DNA from: Chloroflexota bacterium
Lineage (GTDB): Bacteria; Chloroflexota; Dehalococcoidia; Lucifugimonadales; GCA-2719675
Reading direction: 5' to 3'
Assembly: GCA_002719675.1 (NCBI GenBank)
Contig: PBID01000003.1
Coordinates: forward strand, 36,226 to 100,225
Length of the DNA: 64,000 bases
Of the stretch, positions 15,567-24,187 are shown in pieces. A model generated the notes under the pieces. It made no database searches. It was not told the DNA's origin and was given only the letters and a program-made list of their open reading frames with translations. Positions within the stretch are counted from its first letter, which is position 1. Every line of letters starts with the position of its first letter. The translations under genes and the position numbers were made by a program.

Positions 15567-18350
15567 CTATACTTTCTCAATCCTGATTGGAATCAAGTTA
15601 AGATCAGTCTTTTTTGAAACTTGAAAATTCTTTGAAATTTGCAATTGGTTTATTAAGTCACCAAACATCGATTTATGAGACACAACACCTTGTTGGTTAG
15701 ACTTTAATCCTACAACGCCATTAAATCTAAATTTCTGAGAAACAATTTCAATTTTTTGGCCTTCAACAATACCTAGTTTTGAAGCATCTTCTGAATTAAA
15801 ATCGAAAACAGGATTCTCTTGAGATTGATATCGACCGTTTTCCAATTCAACTCCAGAAATTTCTTCATCAAATAAAACTCTTCCCTGCACTAACAAGTAT
15901 GGAAACTCTTCTGTAGTAAGGCTTGCAATTTCACCAACAAAATTGATTGGTTCAAACTTGAGTAAAATATCTTCTTTATTAATTGATTTTTGATCTTCTA
16001 AATCACTGAACAATTCGCTCCATGAATTTGGGTTCCAAACAACACCTTGTGAATCTAATAACTCATAAGAAAAATCTGAATATACAGAAGCGTCATTACT
16101 AATATCAGTGAAAATATCTTCAGAAGACTTATATTCAAATCTTGTAGACCCCATAGATTTAGCAATTTGAGACAAAATGTACCAATCTTCAACAACTTCA
16201 TCTTTCGGAATCATTCCAGGCCTGAGAAGCTGAACTCTTTTTTCAATATTAGTAAAAGTTCCTGATTTTTCTGAAAAAACAGCTGCTGGGAAAACTACAT
16301 CAGCCAAAGCTGTAACTTCATTATTCGAATGATCAGTAGCTACTAAAAACTCTAATTGCTCCAGAGATTCTTTTATACCTAAATCATTCCCATTAAGCAA
16401 TGTGGAATTTTCACCAATTGTTATCAAAGCTTTAATTTCACCAGAAGAAATTTTTTGTTTCATCTTAGTTAATGGAACGCCAACAGTATTATTTAAATTT
16501 GAATCCCACAATTCTTGGAAATGATTTATATTATATTCATCTGGAATAGCCTTATACCCTGGTAAGAAATTTGTTGTACATCCTACATCTTTTACACCTT
16601 GCTCGTTCGCACCATCAAAAAGAGGGAAAATCCCTGGAAGACCTTTACCCATACTTCCAGTAATTAAAGATAAATTCACAAGAGCTTTAGTACATTCTGT
16701 TCTTAAATCTGGAGGCAACAATTCCAAAGCGTAAAGTATGCCCATAGGGTAATTGTTTCCTAAAATACGTGCAGCATCTCTTATATCTTCAGCAGAAACA
16801 CCAGACAAATTACTAACGTTAATAATATCAAAATTCCAGAGACTCTTTTTTAGATCTTTTATACCTGCAGTATATTGCTCAATGAACTTATGATTATCTA
16901 AAACTTCATCCAAAATTACTTTAATTATTCCTGCAATCAAATGAAGCTCTGTGCCATATTTTGGCCTTAACCATTTTTCAGCAAAACGAGTCATTTCTGT
17001 TTCGCGTTGATCAATTACTACTAACTTTGATCCGTTGCCGACAGCTTTTTTAATTGGTACTCCCAAAACATTCTGTTTTTCTGTCAGATTGCTAGAAACA
17101 ATCAAAATACTATTCGAATTTTCTAAGTCCCAGATAGATCCGCTAGCTCCAGGAACTCCTGTCATTTTATATATTTGATCTGTAATTTCAGAAGCAATAT
17201 TCGAAGAAACATCAATGTTATTTGATCCCATAATAAGCCTTGAAAATTTTTGTAAAACATAAGCATCTTCATTAGTTGAAGTAGGAGAACTCAAGGCTGC
17301 AAATTGTTTGCCAGAAAATTTCTTCAGATTTTCAGACACAAAAATCACGGCATCCTTAAATGTTGTTTCAACTAATTCTCCTTCCACCCTTATTAAAGGC
17401 TTTGTGATGCGATTTTTATTATTCACAAAATTTAATCCAAATTTACCCCTAAAACATAATTGTCCCTTATTAGCAGGTCCCTCTAGATTTCCAACAGTTC
17501 TTATCAATCGATTTTTCTTGTCAACTTCCATTTTGAGTTCACAACCAACTGGACAATGAGGACAAATAGATTTAACAATTTTTGAAGGTTTATCCCATTT
17601 GAAATCCTTTTCCACCAATGCTCCTGTAGGGCAAACATCTATACAAGCCCCACAAAATTCACACCCAGACTCCATTAGGGAGACTCCATTAGAAGTGCCT
17701 ATCAAGCTTCGTCCTGAGCGACTAGTGAAAGTCAACGCATTGTCTCCTCGAATTTCGCTACAAACCCTTACACATCTACCACAAACAATACATAGGTTCA
17801 TATCCATATCCCATAAAGGATCCTTGACTTCCAAAGGGAGATTTCTGTTATTGTATGTCAATGGAGTATCTAAATCCATTTCCATATATCGAACTGTATC
17901 TTTAAGCTCACATCTTTCATTTTTGGGGCAAGTAACACATCTATCATTTACTGAGACATGTCTTAAACAAATATCACTCGGTCCACACAAATCAATTCTA
18001 TGGCAAGTCAAACAACCATGAGGATGTTCAGAAATCAATAGCTCCATGATACCTTTTCTTAAATCTTTAGTTTCTTTTAGATTTGTTGTGACAACCATGC
18101 CTTCTGCCACAGGAGTTGTGCAAGAAGCCGGAGCTCCAGGTAAAGGTTTCATAACTCCATCTGGCCCAGGTTGCTCTACCTTCACCAGGCACATTCTGCA
18201 TGCGCCAAAAGATTTCATTCCAGGATAATAGCATAAATAAGGAATATACAAACCAGCATCAAGGGCAGCTTGCAAAACATTTTGCCCTGGATCAGCCTCA
18301 ACTTCTATTCCATCTATTTTCAATTTAACTTTAGTATCTTTTACAACCAT
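15567..18350 (-). CDS. nuoG: NADH dehydrogenase subunit G-like iron-sulfur/molybdopterin-fold protein
   Basis: 927 residues. In order: a [2Fe-2S] domain (Cys40, 51, 54, 77); a His-Cys box (His109 to about Cys147); two [4Fe-4S] motifs (CIVCGRCVRVC at 187-197, CEFCGACIDVC at 230-240); a further [4Fe-4S] site (Cys263, 266, 270, 299), equivalent to N7; then a molybdopterin oxidoreductase fold. The position where formate dehydrogenases carry the Mo-ligating Cys or Sec falls in SSNIASE (about residues 382-388) and has no Cys. The protein is thus more likely a NuoG-type electron-transfer subunit than a formate dehydrogenase. It is the last gene of nuoE-nuoF-nuoG and would pass electrons from NADH towards quinone or another acceptor. 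Confidence 0.88.
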   Translation of the reverse strand: MVVKDTKVKLKIDGIEVEADPGQNVLQAALDAGLYIPYLCYYPGMKSFGACRMCLVKVEQPGPDGVMKPLPGAPASCTTPVAEGMVVTTNLKETKDLRKGIMELLISEHPHGCLTCHRIDLCGPSDICLRHVSVNDRCVTCPKNERCELKDTVRYMEMDLDTPLTYNNRNLPLEVKDPLWDMDMNLCIVCGRCVRVCSEIRGDNALTFTSRSGRSLIGTSNGVSLMESGCEFCGACIDVCPTGALVEKDFKWDKPSKIVKSICPHCPVGCELKMEVDKKNRLIRTVGNLEGPANKGQLCFRGKFGLNFVNNKNRITKPLIRVEGELVETTFKDAVIFVSENLKKFSGKQFAALSSPTSTNEDAYVLQKFSRLIMGSNNIDVSSNIASEITDQIYKMTGVPGASGSIWDLENSNSILIVSSNLTEKQNVLGVPIKKAVGNGSKLVVIDQRETEMTRFAEKWLRPKYGTELHLIAGIIKVILDEVLDNHKFIEQYTAGIKDLKKSLWNFDIINVSNLSGVSAEDIRDAARILGNNYPMGILYALELLPPDLRTECTKALVNLSLITGSMGKGLPGIFPLFDGANEQGVKDVGCTTNFLPGYKAIPDEYNINHFQELWDSNLNNTVGVPLTKMKQKISSGEIKALITIGENSTLLNGNDLGIKESLEQLEFLVATDHSNNEVTALADVVFPAAVFSEKSGTFTNIEKRVQLLRPGMIPKDEVVEDWYILSQIAKSMGSTRFEYKSSEDIFTDISNDASVYSDFSYELLDSQGVVWNPNSWSELFSDLEDQKSINKEDILLKFEPINFVGEIASLTTEEFPYLLVQGRVLFDEEISGVELENGRYQSQENPVFDFNSEDASKLGIVEGQKIEIVSQKFRFNGVVGLKSNQQGVVSHKSMFGDLINQLQISKNFQVSKKTDLNLIPIRIEKV

Positions 18351-18365
18351 TTTAAAAATTCCAAT

Positions 18366-20138
18366 TTAAATTATATTATTTATAGGTATATATTGTTTAT
18401 CTTGATTCTCTCTATTTATTTCACCTAATGCTCTAGTGTTTTTAGGTAAATAAACTAATTTTTCACAGCTCCCAGTCGGACATTTACTATCTTTAATATG
18501 AGAAATAAAATCAGATTCAAAATAAGTTATTGCCGAGCGAATAGGATTAAACCCAAGTTGACCATGCGCACATAAAGAACCCATTTGCATGTTTTGCCCA
18601 ACATCTTTCATTAGATCTAAATCACCCTCTCTAGCCTCACAACGAGTAATTCTTTCAACAATTTCTAACAAATTTACCATTCCTAATCTGCAAGGAAAGC
18701 ACTTACCACAAGATTCAAATTGACAAAAAGCTACTAAAATCCTAGTCATATCTACAGCACATTTTTCTTCATCAGCAACTATAATGCCACCAGATCCTAA
18801 AATTGCACCCGCCTGGGACATTTCTTCTAAATCAAGAGTGATATCCAAAGACTCTTTCCCTAAAACACCTCCCAGTGGGCCTCCTGTTTGTAGCATTTTT
18901 AAAGATTTTCCATTAGGAATTCCTCCACCAATTTCATGAATTATATCTCCAAGAGTTAATCCAAATGGCACTTCATACATTCCTGGTTTATTAATATCAC
19001 CATTTAAACATATAATCACAGTCCCTTTACTCCGATTTACACCAATCGAAGAAAACCATCCTTCTCCATGTTTAATAATTTCCGGCGCATAGGCCAATGT
19101 TTTAACATTATTAATAGTTGTTGGTTTACCCCATAAACCTGAAGCTGCAGGAAAAGGCGGCTTGAATCTTGGCATTGCTCTTTTTCCTTCAATAGATTCC
19201 ATTAATGCTGTTTCTTCTCCAGCTACATATGAATCACCAGTCAAAGACACCTCAATATCAAAATCAAAATCATGTCCTAAAATATTCTTGCCTAATAATC
19301 CAGAAGAATAAGCTTGACTGATTGCTTCTTTAGTCCTGTCTATAGGACCATCATGTCCATGTCGAATAAAAACAATCCCATTAGATGCACCTGTTGAATA
19401 TCCAGCAAGTAAAATCCCTTCCAACAACATGTGTGGGTCACCTTCTAAAATACCCTTATCATTATAAGCTCCAGGATCACCTTCTTCACAATTAGCTAAA
19501 ATATATTTTACTGGTCCAGGTGAACGAACCATAAAACTCCATTTTAAACCAGTGGGAAATCCCGCACCACCTCTTCCTCTAAGACCAGATTCTTGCATTA
19601 CTTTAACAACGTCTTCTGGCTTTCCGGCTTCAAGAGAATCATTTAATGCCTGATAACCGCCGTTTGCAATATATTGGTTAATATCTCCAGGAACAATGTT
19701 ACCCACATTCTTCAAAGCAACCCTTCTTTGTAAACTAATTCCTTTAAAATCATTTAGATTAGAGACGCCTTCTACTTCCTCATCTCCTAAATAACCAATA
19801 ATGTTACCTTTTTCATGATCAAGCTCACCAGTTTCGATATATCGTACAATACTATCAATTGAACCGTCTGAAACATTACCAAAAAATACTCGCGAAAATC
19901 CAGGCCTTAACACATCTACAATAGGCTCTAAATAACAAAGCCCAATACATCCCACTTGATCAATATTAATATTTAAGTTTCTGGCAGAAGCTTGAGTCGA
20001 AATGGCAACAGACACCCCAAATGCGCCTGCAGCTTGACCACACATAGAAGAACCAATTCGAACCCAAGGTTTAGAACTCTTAACAAGTCCTTCCCATTCT
20101 TTTTCAGCATTCAATTTTAATTGTGAAAAATCAGCCAT
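18366..20138 (-). CDS. nuoF: NADH dehydrogenase flavoprotein subunit F (HoxF/HydB-like)
   Basis: 590 residues, longer than proteobacterial NuoF (about 445) because of an N-terminal thioredoxin-like [2Fe-2S] domain (Cys34, then CIGLC about residues 75-79), as in HoxF/HydB and many Nqo1-like proteins. The FMN/NADH domain shows GLRGRGGAGFPTGLKW near residue 186 and ANCEEGDPGAYNDKGILEGDPH. A SLBB-like segment follows (KTLAYAPEII, VPFGLTLGDIIHEIGGG). The C-terminal [4Fe-4S] N3 site is CGKCFPCR with a distal Cys. It oxidises NADH and feeds the NuoG iron-sulfur chain. It lies 18 bases after nuoE and 15 before nuoG. Confidence 0.93.
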   Translation of the reverse strand: MADFSQLKLNAEKEWEGLVKSSKPWVRIGSSMCGQAAGAFGVSVAISTQASARNLNINIDQVGCIGLCYLEPIVDVLRPGFSRVFFGNVSDGSIDSIVRYIETGELDHEKGNIIGYLGDEEVEGVSNLNDFKGISLQRRVALKNVGNIVPGDINQYIANGGYQALNDSLEAGKPEDVVKVMQESGLRGRGGAGFPTGLKWSFMVRSPGPVKYILANCEEGDPGAYNDKGILEGDPHMLLEGILLAGYSTGASNGIVFIRHGHDGPIDRTKEAISQAYSSGLLGKNILGHDFDFDIEVSLTGDSYVAGEETALMESIEGKRAMPRFKPPFPAASGLWGKPTTINNVKTLAYAPEIIKHGEGWFSSIGVNRSKGTVIICLNGDINKPGMYEVPFGLTLGDIIHEIGGGIPNGKSLKMLQTGGPLGGVLGKESLDITLDLEEMSQAGAILGSGGIIVADEEKCAVDMTRILVAFCQFESCGKCFPCRLGMVNLLEIVERITRCEAREGDLDLMKDVGQNMQMGSLCAHGQLGFNPIRSAITYFESDFISHIKDSKCPTGSCEKLVYLPKNTRALGEINRENQDKQYIPINNII

Positions 20139-20156
20139 CTATTTTTGTTTTCCATT

Positions 20157-20633
20157 TTATGAATTTGAATCAGCCACAAAATCAATTATATTAGAAATTT
20201 CAAAAGCTTTAACATTTCCTCTAAGTGCATGATTGACACTAATCACAGGGGCTTGCTGGCAAGCTCCCAAGCAAGTGTTATATCTAACTGAAATACCTTT
20301 GTCTTGGGAATCTCCTTCTTCTTCCAAGTTCAGTTGCTTCAAAACTCCAGATATTAAATCAGGTGCACCCTTTAAGTGACAAGTAGGCCCCCAACAAACT
20401 TCTAAAACATTTGCACATGGAGGTGTAAATCTAAAATTTGTATAAAATGTTGCAACACCCCACACTTCATTAATGCTAGTTTTCAAAAATGATCCAATTT
20501 CCTCAACAGCTTCATTTGGAATATATCCAATTTCATCTTGAACAAGCAATAAACTAGATAAGACCGTAACAGTCGTGTCAGTTGAAGAGGATAAAATTTT
20601 ATTTACTTCATCTCGAATATTCTGATTACCCAA
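20157..20633 (-). CDS. nuoE: NADH dehydrogenase subunit E
   Basis: 158 residues; the thioredoxin-like [2Fe-2S] (N1a) subunit. The ligands are two pairs, CWGPTC and CLGAC. The N-terminal helical region (DEIGYIPNEAVEEIGSFLK, VWGVATFYTNF) is typical. The start is TTG at 20633 with GAGGT about 9 bases upstream. First gene of the three-gene NADH-oxidising module; no membrane subunits (nuoA, H, J-N) are in the window, so it may work with a complex I encoded elsewhere or as a soluble module. Confidence 0.93.
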   Translation of the reverse strand: MGNQNIRDEVNKILSSSTDTTVTVLSSLLLVQDEIGYIPNEAVEEIGSFLKTSINEVWGVATFYTNFRFTPPCANVLEVCWGPTCHLKGAPDLISGVLKQLNLEEEGDSQDKGISVRYNTCLGACQQAPVISVNHALRGNVKAFEISNIIDFVADSNS

Positions 20634-20737
20634 TTATGATTAACCTCTTGAGATATATGTATAATGAAAAAATATGATAGCACAGCAACATTAACCATCA
20701 TATAATAAGAACATCAATTTTGTTTAACATCAAAATT

Positions 20738-22138
20738 TTATTGGTTTTCCATTACTTTTGTTGCAATTTTCTTACCTAACCGTACACTATAATTCGTTCC
20801 TCTATCTTGTGGATAAACTTGAGTAGTGTTACACAAATACAATCCTTTGATTGGAGTCTTATGTGGTAAAATTCTATTCGAATAATTCGAACCAACAATT
20901 GGCTGAGCATAATCAACCTTGTGAATATAACTATCTTCTATGAAGTCAGCATCAAATTCAGGGTTTATTTTCGATAAATGCGGAATATACTCAGAAAGTA
21001 AATCTTGATGCCCTAATTGATACAATCTATCGTCTTTAGTCAAATAATTTGTTATATATAAAATATGCTTGCCCGAATATAAAGCAGGAGGCACTAAGTT
21101 AGTCTGCTCAATTATACCAACAAAAGGTATCGATGGATCAGCAATATTCAACCAGTAATATTTTGAAAAAGGTTTGTCGAGTACCAAAATTAACATCACT
21201 GCAGACATATATTCAATTTTTTCTAATTTATTTAAATATGAATTGTGGACATCAATCTGTTTTTCAATCAGTCTAGAAAAAATCGGCAATGAACAAGTTG
21301 CAATAACAGAATCAAATTTATATGTCGATAATTTTATATTTGGATTAGAATTCAAAACTGTTTGATCGTTGGATTTATTTACTAAAGGTTGAGGAGAAGT
21401 CCAGGTAGATGGAGAGTCATGAACTTTCAGGCCAATCACTTTGTTATCTTCAACGATGATTTTGTTAACATTTTTAGAAATTTGAACATGATTTCCCTGT
21501 TCCTGAATCAAATTTTTCATTCTCTCAAATATTTGTTCAAAACCTCCAACAGGATAAATTAATTTTTCTTTTGAAAATTTATTATTTCTGGATGCAAATC
21601 TAGTATGAATTTTACCCCATACCCAAGTCATGCCAATCTTGTGAAAATATTTTTCCCCAAATTTTCCCTTCAACATTGGACCCCAAAATGCATCATATCC
21701 GGAATCACCAGTATACTTTCTCAGCCATTCATCCGCAGTAAAACCTTCTAATTTCTTCCAATCATTTATTCTGCTGATGAAAAGAGTGACTAAGCCCAAA
21801 CGAATTCTATCTGCAAAAGATATAGGGGTAAATTTTAGCAAATCTAATGCTGAAGCAAACTTGTATATCTTATTATCACAAAATGTCCCAACAGAAGAGT
21901 CTGAATATTCTAAAATTTGACTCATTCCCAATTCATCAACCAAGTCAATAATATCAGTATCACTTAAAAAAAGATGATGATATCCTCTTTCTAATTTTGA
22001 CCCATTTAAATCAAACGTTGATGCTTGTCCTCCTACAAAAGGAGCTCTGTCAAAAACTTCTACTTCATGTCCATTTTTACCTAATTCATATGCAGCAGTA
22101 AGGCCTGCAGCCCCTGCTCCAATAATTCCTATTTTCAT
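20738..22138 (-). CDS. FAD-dependent amine-oxidase-fold oxidoreductase
   Basis: 466 residues. The dinucleotide-binding N-terminus GIIGAGAAGLTAAYELGKNGHEVEVFD is followed by the GG doublet (VGGQAS), and the C-terminus has the second FAD contact (GLYLCNTTQVYPQDRGTNYSVRLG). This is the flavin amine-oxidoreductase/protoporphyrinogen-oxidase/UDP-galactopyranose-mutase superfamily. Residue patterns near HHLFLSDTDI and DAFWGPMLKGKFGEKY suggest a group often found beside glycosyltransferases or lipid genes in bacteria and archaea. The substrate is unknown. It is 38 bases downstream of the flippase-like gene and probably co-transcribed with it. Confidence 0.82.
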   Translation of the reverse strand: MKIGIIGAGAAGLTAAYELGKNGHEVEVFDRAPFVGGQASTFDLNGSKLERGYHHLFLSDTDIIDLVDELGMSQILEYSDSSVGTFCDNKIYKFASALDLLKFTPISFADRIRLGLVTLFISRINDWKKLEGFTADEWLRKYTGDSGYDAFWGPMLKGKFGEKYFHKIGMTWVWGKIHTRFASRNNKFSKEKLIYPVGGFEQIFERMKNLIQEQGNHVQISKNVNKIIVEDNKVIGLKVHDSPSTWTSPQPLVNKSNDQTVLNSNPNIKLSTYKFDSVIATCSLPIFSRLIEKQIDVHNSYLNKLEKIEYMSAVMLILVLDKPFSKYYWLNIADPSIPFVGIIEQTNLVPPALYSGKHILYITNYLTKDDRLYQLGHQDLLSEYIPHLSKINPEFDADFIEDSYIHKVDYAQPIVGSNYSNRILPHKTPIKGLYLCNTTQVYPQDRGTNYSVRLGKKIATKVMENQ

Positions 22139-22176
22139 TGTGCTATTAATACCCTTTTTAAATAATAACTATTTAC

Positions 22177-23244
22177 TTATTGTTTTTGATATTTCTCAAA
22201 ATTTTCTGACTTAATAATTCGAGATAAAGACAAACTATCTTTCCATAATAAAAATTGCCCTAAAATGGTTACTGGTATCATCAATGTAGCATGTAAAACT
22301 GAAACATAACCAGATGCTAATGGTCTGGTCAAGTTCATACCTTTAAATAACAACAATAGTTCCCTAGAAACAAGTTCAAACATACCAATTCCACCTGGCA
22401 CAGCAGGAACTGAACTAACTATATTTGCGACAGCAGTTAAAACACCCATTAACATTGCCATTTTGAAATATTCTGGATATAGTTCTAAAAATCCAAATGC
22501 CATTGCAACTATGTAAAATACTGCAATTTCTAAAACCCAAATAATAATTGAAAGACTTATTATGTAAAACAATTTAGATAGCGACCTCAATTGTTGCATT
22601 GCTCGGATACCCGAAACTATTAACTCCATCGCTCTTGGTCTAATAAAATTTGGCAAAACCATAGAGAAACACCTAGATAATTGCTCAGATTTATCAGGAT
22701 AAATAGAGATGAACAAAATTATTGAGCTAGATACAATAAACCCAACACTTATCAAAATTTTAAATAACCCCCACCACCAAATATGACTATCCAATTCAGT
22801 AATGAAAAAATTTTCTGAAGGCAAAAAATTTAACCCAATTAATAAAAATAGTATTAACGTGTTAGCATCAAAAATTCTTTCAATTAACACTGTAGCTAAA
22901 CCTACTGAAAAGGATATTTTTTCTTTCTGAAATAAATAGTAACTCCTGACCAATTCCCCAATCCTAAAAGGAAGTAAATTATTTGCCATATATCCAATTA
23001 CAACAACCGGATATATACGTTGTAATTTAGTATCTTTTGCTGGCTCAAGGAGAATTTGCCATCTCAAAGACCTAGGTATAAGCGAAAATATATAAATTAA
23101 CGCCGCAACTGTAATTAAAAAATAATTCGCCTCAGAAATTGAATCAAACATTTCACCAAAATCAACAGTGAATATGAAAACTACTAGTAAAATTAGGCTG
23201 AAAAATAACGAAATCAAACCTTTATGTTTTTTTAAAAAAGACAT
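22177..23244 (-). CDS. flippase-like / LPG-synthase transmembrane-domain protein
   Basis: 355 residues with about eight hydrophobic segments (for example 10-27, 38-58, 126-141, 158-182, 224-250, 258-280 and 327-345). The Arg-rich SLIPRSLRWQILL, the GYMANNLLPFRIGELVRSY segment and VPAVPGGIGMFELVSREL near residue 285 are signatures of the UPF0104 / lysylphosphatidylglycerol-synthase membrane family, which includes archaeal AglD. Members move or modify lipids or lipid-linked sugars in several systems, but this branch lacks the C-terminal LPG synthase domain. It is first in a pair with the FAD oxidoreductase and divergent from the SDR gene. Confidence 0.87.
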   Translation of the reverse strand: MSFLKKHKGLISLFFSLILLVVFIFTVDFGEMFDSISEANYFLITVAALIYIFSLIPRSLRWQILLEPAKDTKLQRIYPVVVIGYMANNLLPFRIGELVRSYYLFQKEKISFSVGLATVLIERIFDANTLILFLLIGLNFLPSENFFITELDSHIWWWGLFKILISVGFIVSSSIILFISIYPDKSEQLSRCFSMVLPNFIRPRAMELIVSGIRAMQQLRSLSKLFYIISLSIIIWVLEIAVFYIVAMAFGFLELYPEYFKMAMLMGVLTAVANIVSSVPAVPGGIGMFELVSRELLLLFKGMNLTRPLASGYVSVLHATLMIPVTILGQFLLWKDSLSLSRIIKSENFEKYQKQ

Positions 23245-23388
23245 TTACATTACCAAAAGAATACTTATTGTTGTGATTTATGTTATAGAATTGATTAAAA
23301 AATTAATTGTTTCATTTATTTCACATAAAATCTGAACGTATAAAGAAACTAATAAATATATGACTAGTATATCACTGAGGTAACCAAA

Positions 23389-24186
23389 ATGAATCTTACT
23401 AACAAAGTTGCAATAGTAACAGGAGGAGGGCAAGGAATAGGAGAAGGTATTTGCGAAATACTTGCAAAAAATGGATGTACAGTCATAGTAACAGATTTAA
23501 ATTCTAATTCTGCAAAAAATGTTGCAAACAAGATTAATTCAATGAATTACAAATCTATTTCCCACCAATTAGATGTAACAAAACATGAAGAATCTTCATT
23601 AATCTCACAAAAAGTTTTTGATCAATTTGGAAAAATTGACATTCTAATAAATAATGCAGGAATTGTTGCAGCACCAAACTGGGAAAGCAAACAAAAACTC
23701 ACAGAAGATGACTGGAATTTAACTTTCCAGGTTAACCTCAGAGGTTTAGCAAAAGTTACAGAATCTGTAATTCCATTCATGAAAAATGCTAAATACGGCA
23801 AAATCATCAACATAGCATCCGTAGCAGGAAGAATTGGTGGAACATTCCATCCCCCATACAGCTCAACAAAAGCCGGCGTGATTAATTACACTCAATCAAT
23901 GTCTACAAAATTAGCAAAATTTAACATCAATGTTAATGCAATATGTCCAGGGCATGTATGGACTGGACTAGCACACAGAACTTCAATGAACCAAAAGATT
24001 TCCCAAGGCGAAAAAAAGAGTTCATTAAGAGATGTTTTTGAAAATAACATTAAAACCTGGGTACCTTTGCAAAGAGAACAAAAACCTCAAGACATCGGTT
24101 ATTTAGCAGCATTTCTTGCATCTGATTTTTCAAAAAATATTACCGGTCAAGCTATAAATATTGACGGAGGGATTTATATGAACTAA
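23389..24186 (+). CDS. short-chain dehydrogenase/reductase
   Basis: 265 residues. The cofactor motif TGGGQGIG is at residues 11-18, with Asp36 at the end of beta-strand 2 favouring NAD(H). NNAG is at 88-91, catalytic Ser144, Tyr157 and Lys161 (YSSTK), and the PG motif in NAICPGHVWTG. The C-terminus GQAINIDGGIYMN is typical of classical SDRs. Substrate not predictable; similar proteins reduce 3-oxoacyl groups, sugars or small alcohols. An ATG start has TGAGGT about 9 bases upstream. It is the only plus-strand gene in a long minus-strand stretch and ends one base from the convergent Agl23-like gene. Confidence 0.9.
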   Translation: MNLTNKVAIVTGGGQGIGEGICEILAKNGCTVIVTDLNSNSAKNVANKINSMNYKSISHQLDVTKHEESSLISQKVFDQFGKIDILINNAGIVAAPNWESKQKLTEDDWNLTFQVNLRGLAKVTESVIPFMKNAKYGKIINIASVAGRIGGTFHPPYSSTKAGVINYTQSMSTKLAKFNINVNAICPGHVWTGLAHRTSMNQKISQGEKKSSLRDVFENNIKTWVPLQREQKPQDIGYLAAFLASDFSKNITGQAINIDGGIYMN

Positions 24187-24187
24187 A

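Noticed and set aside
15567..18350. Formate dehydrogenase alpha subunit
   Set aside because: The Mo-ligating Cys/Sec is missing, and the gene is the third of a nuoE-nuoF-nuoG set.
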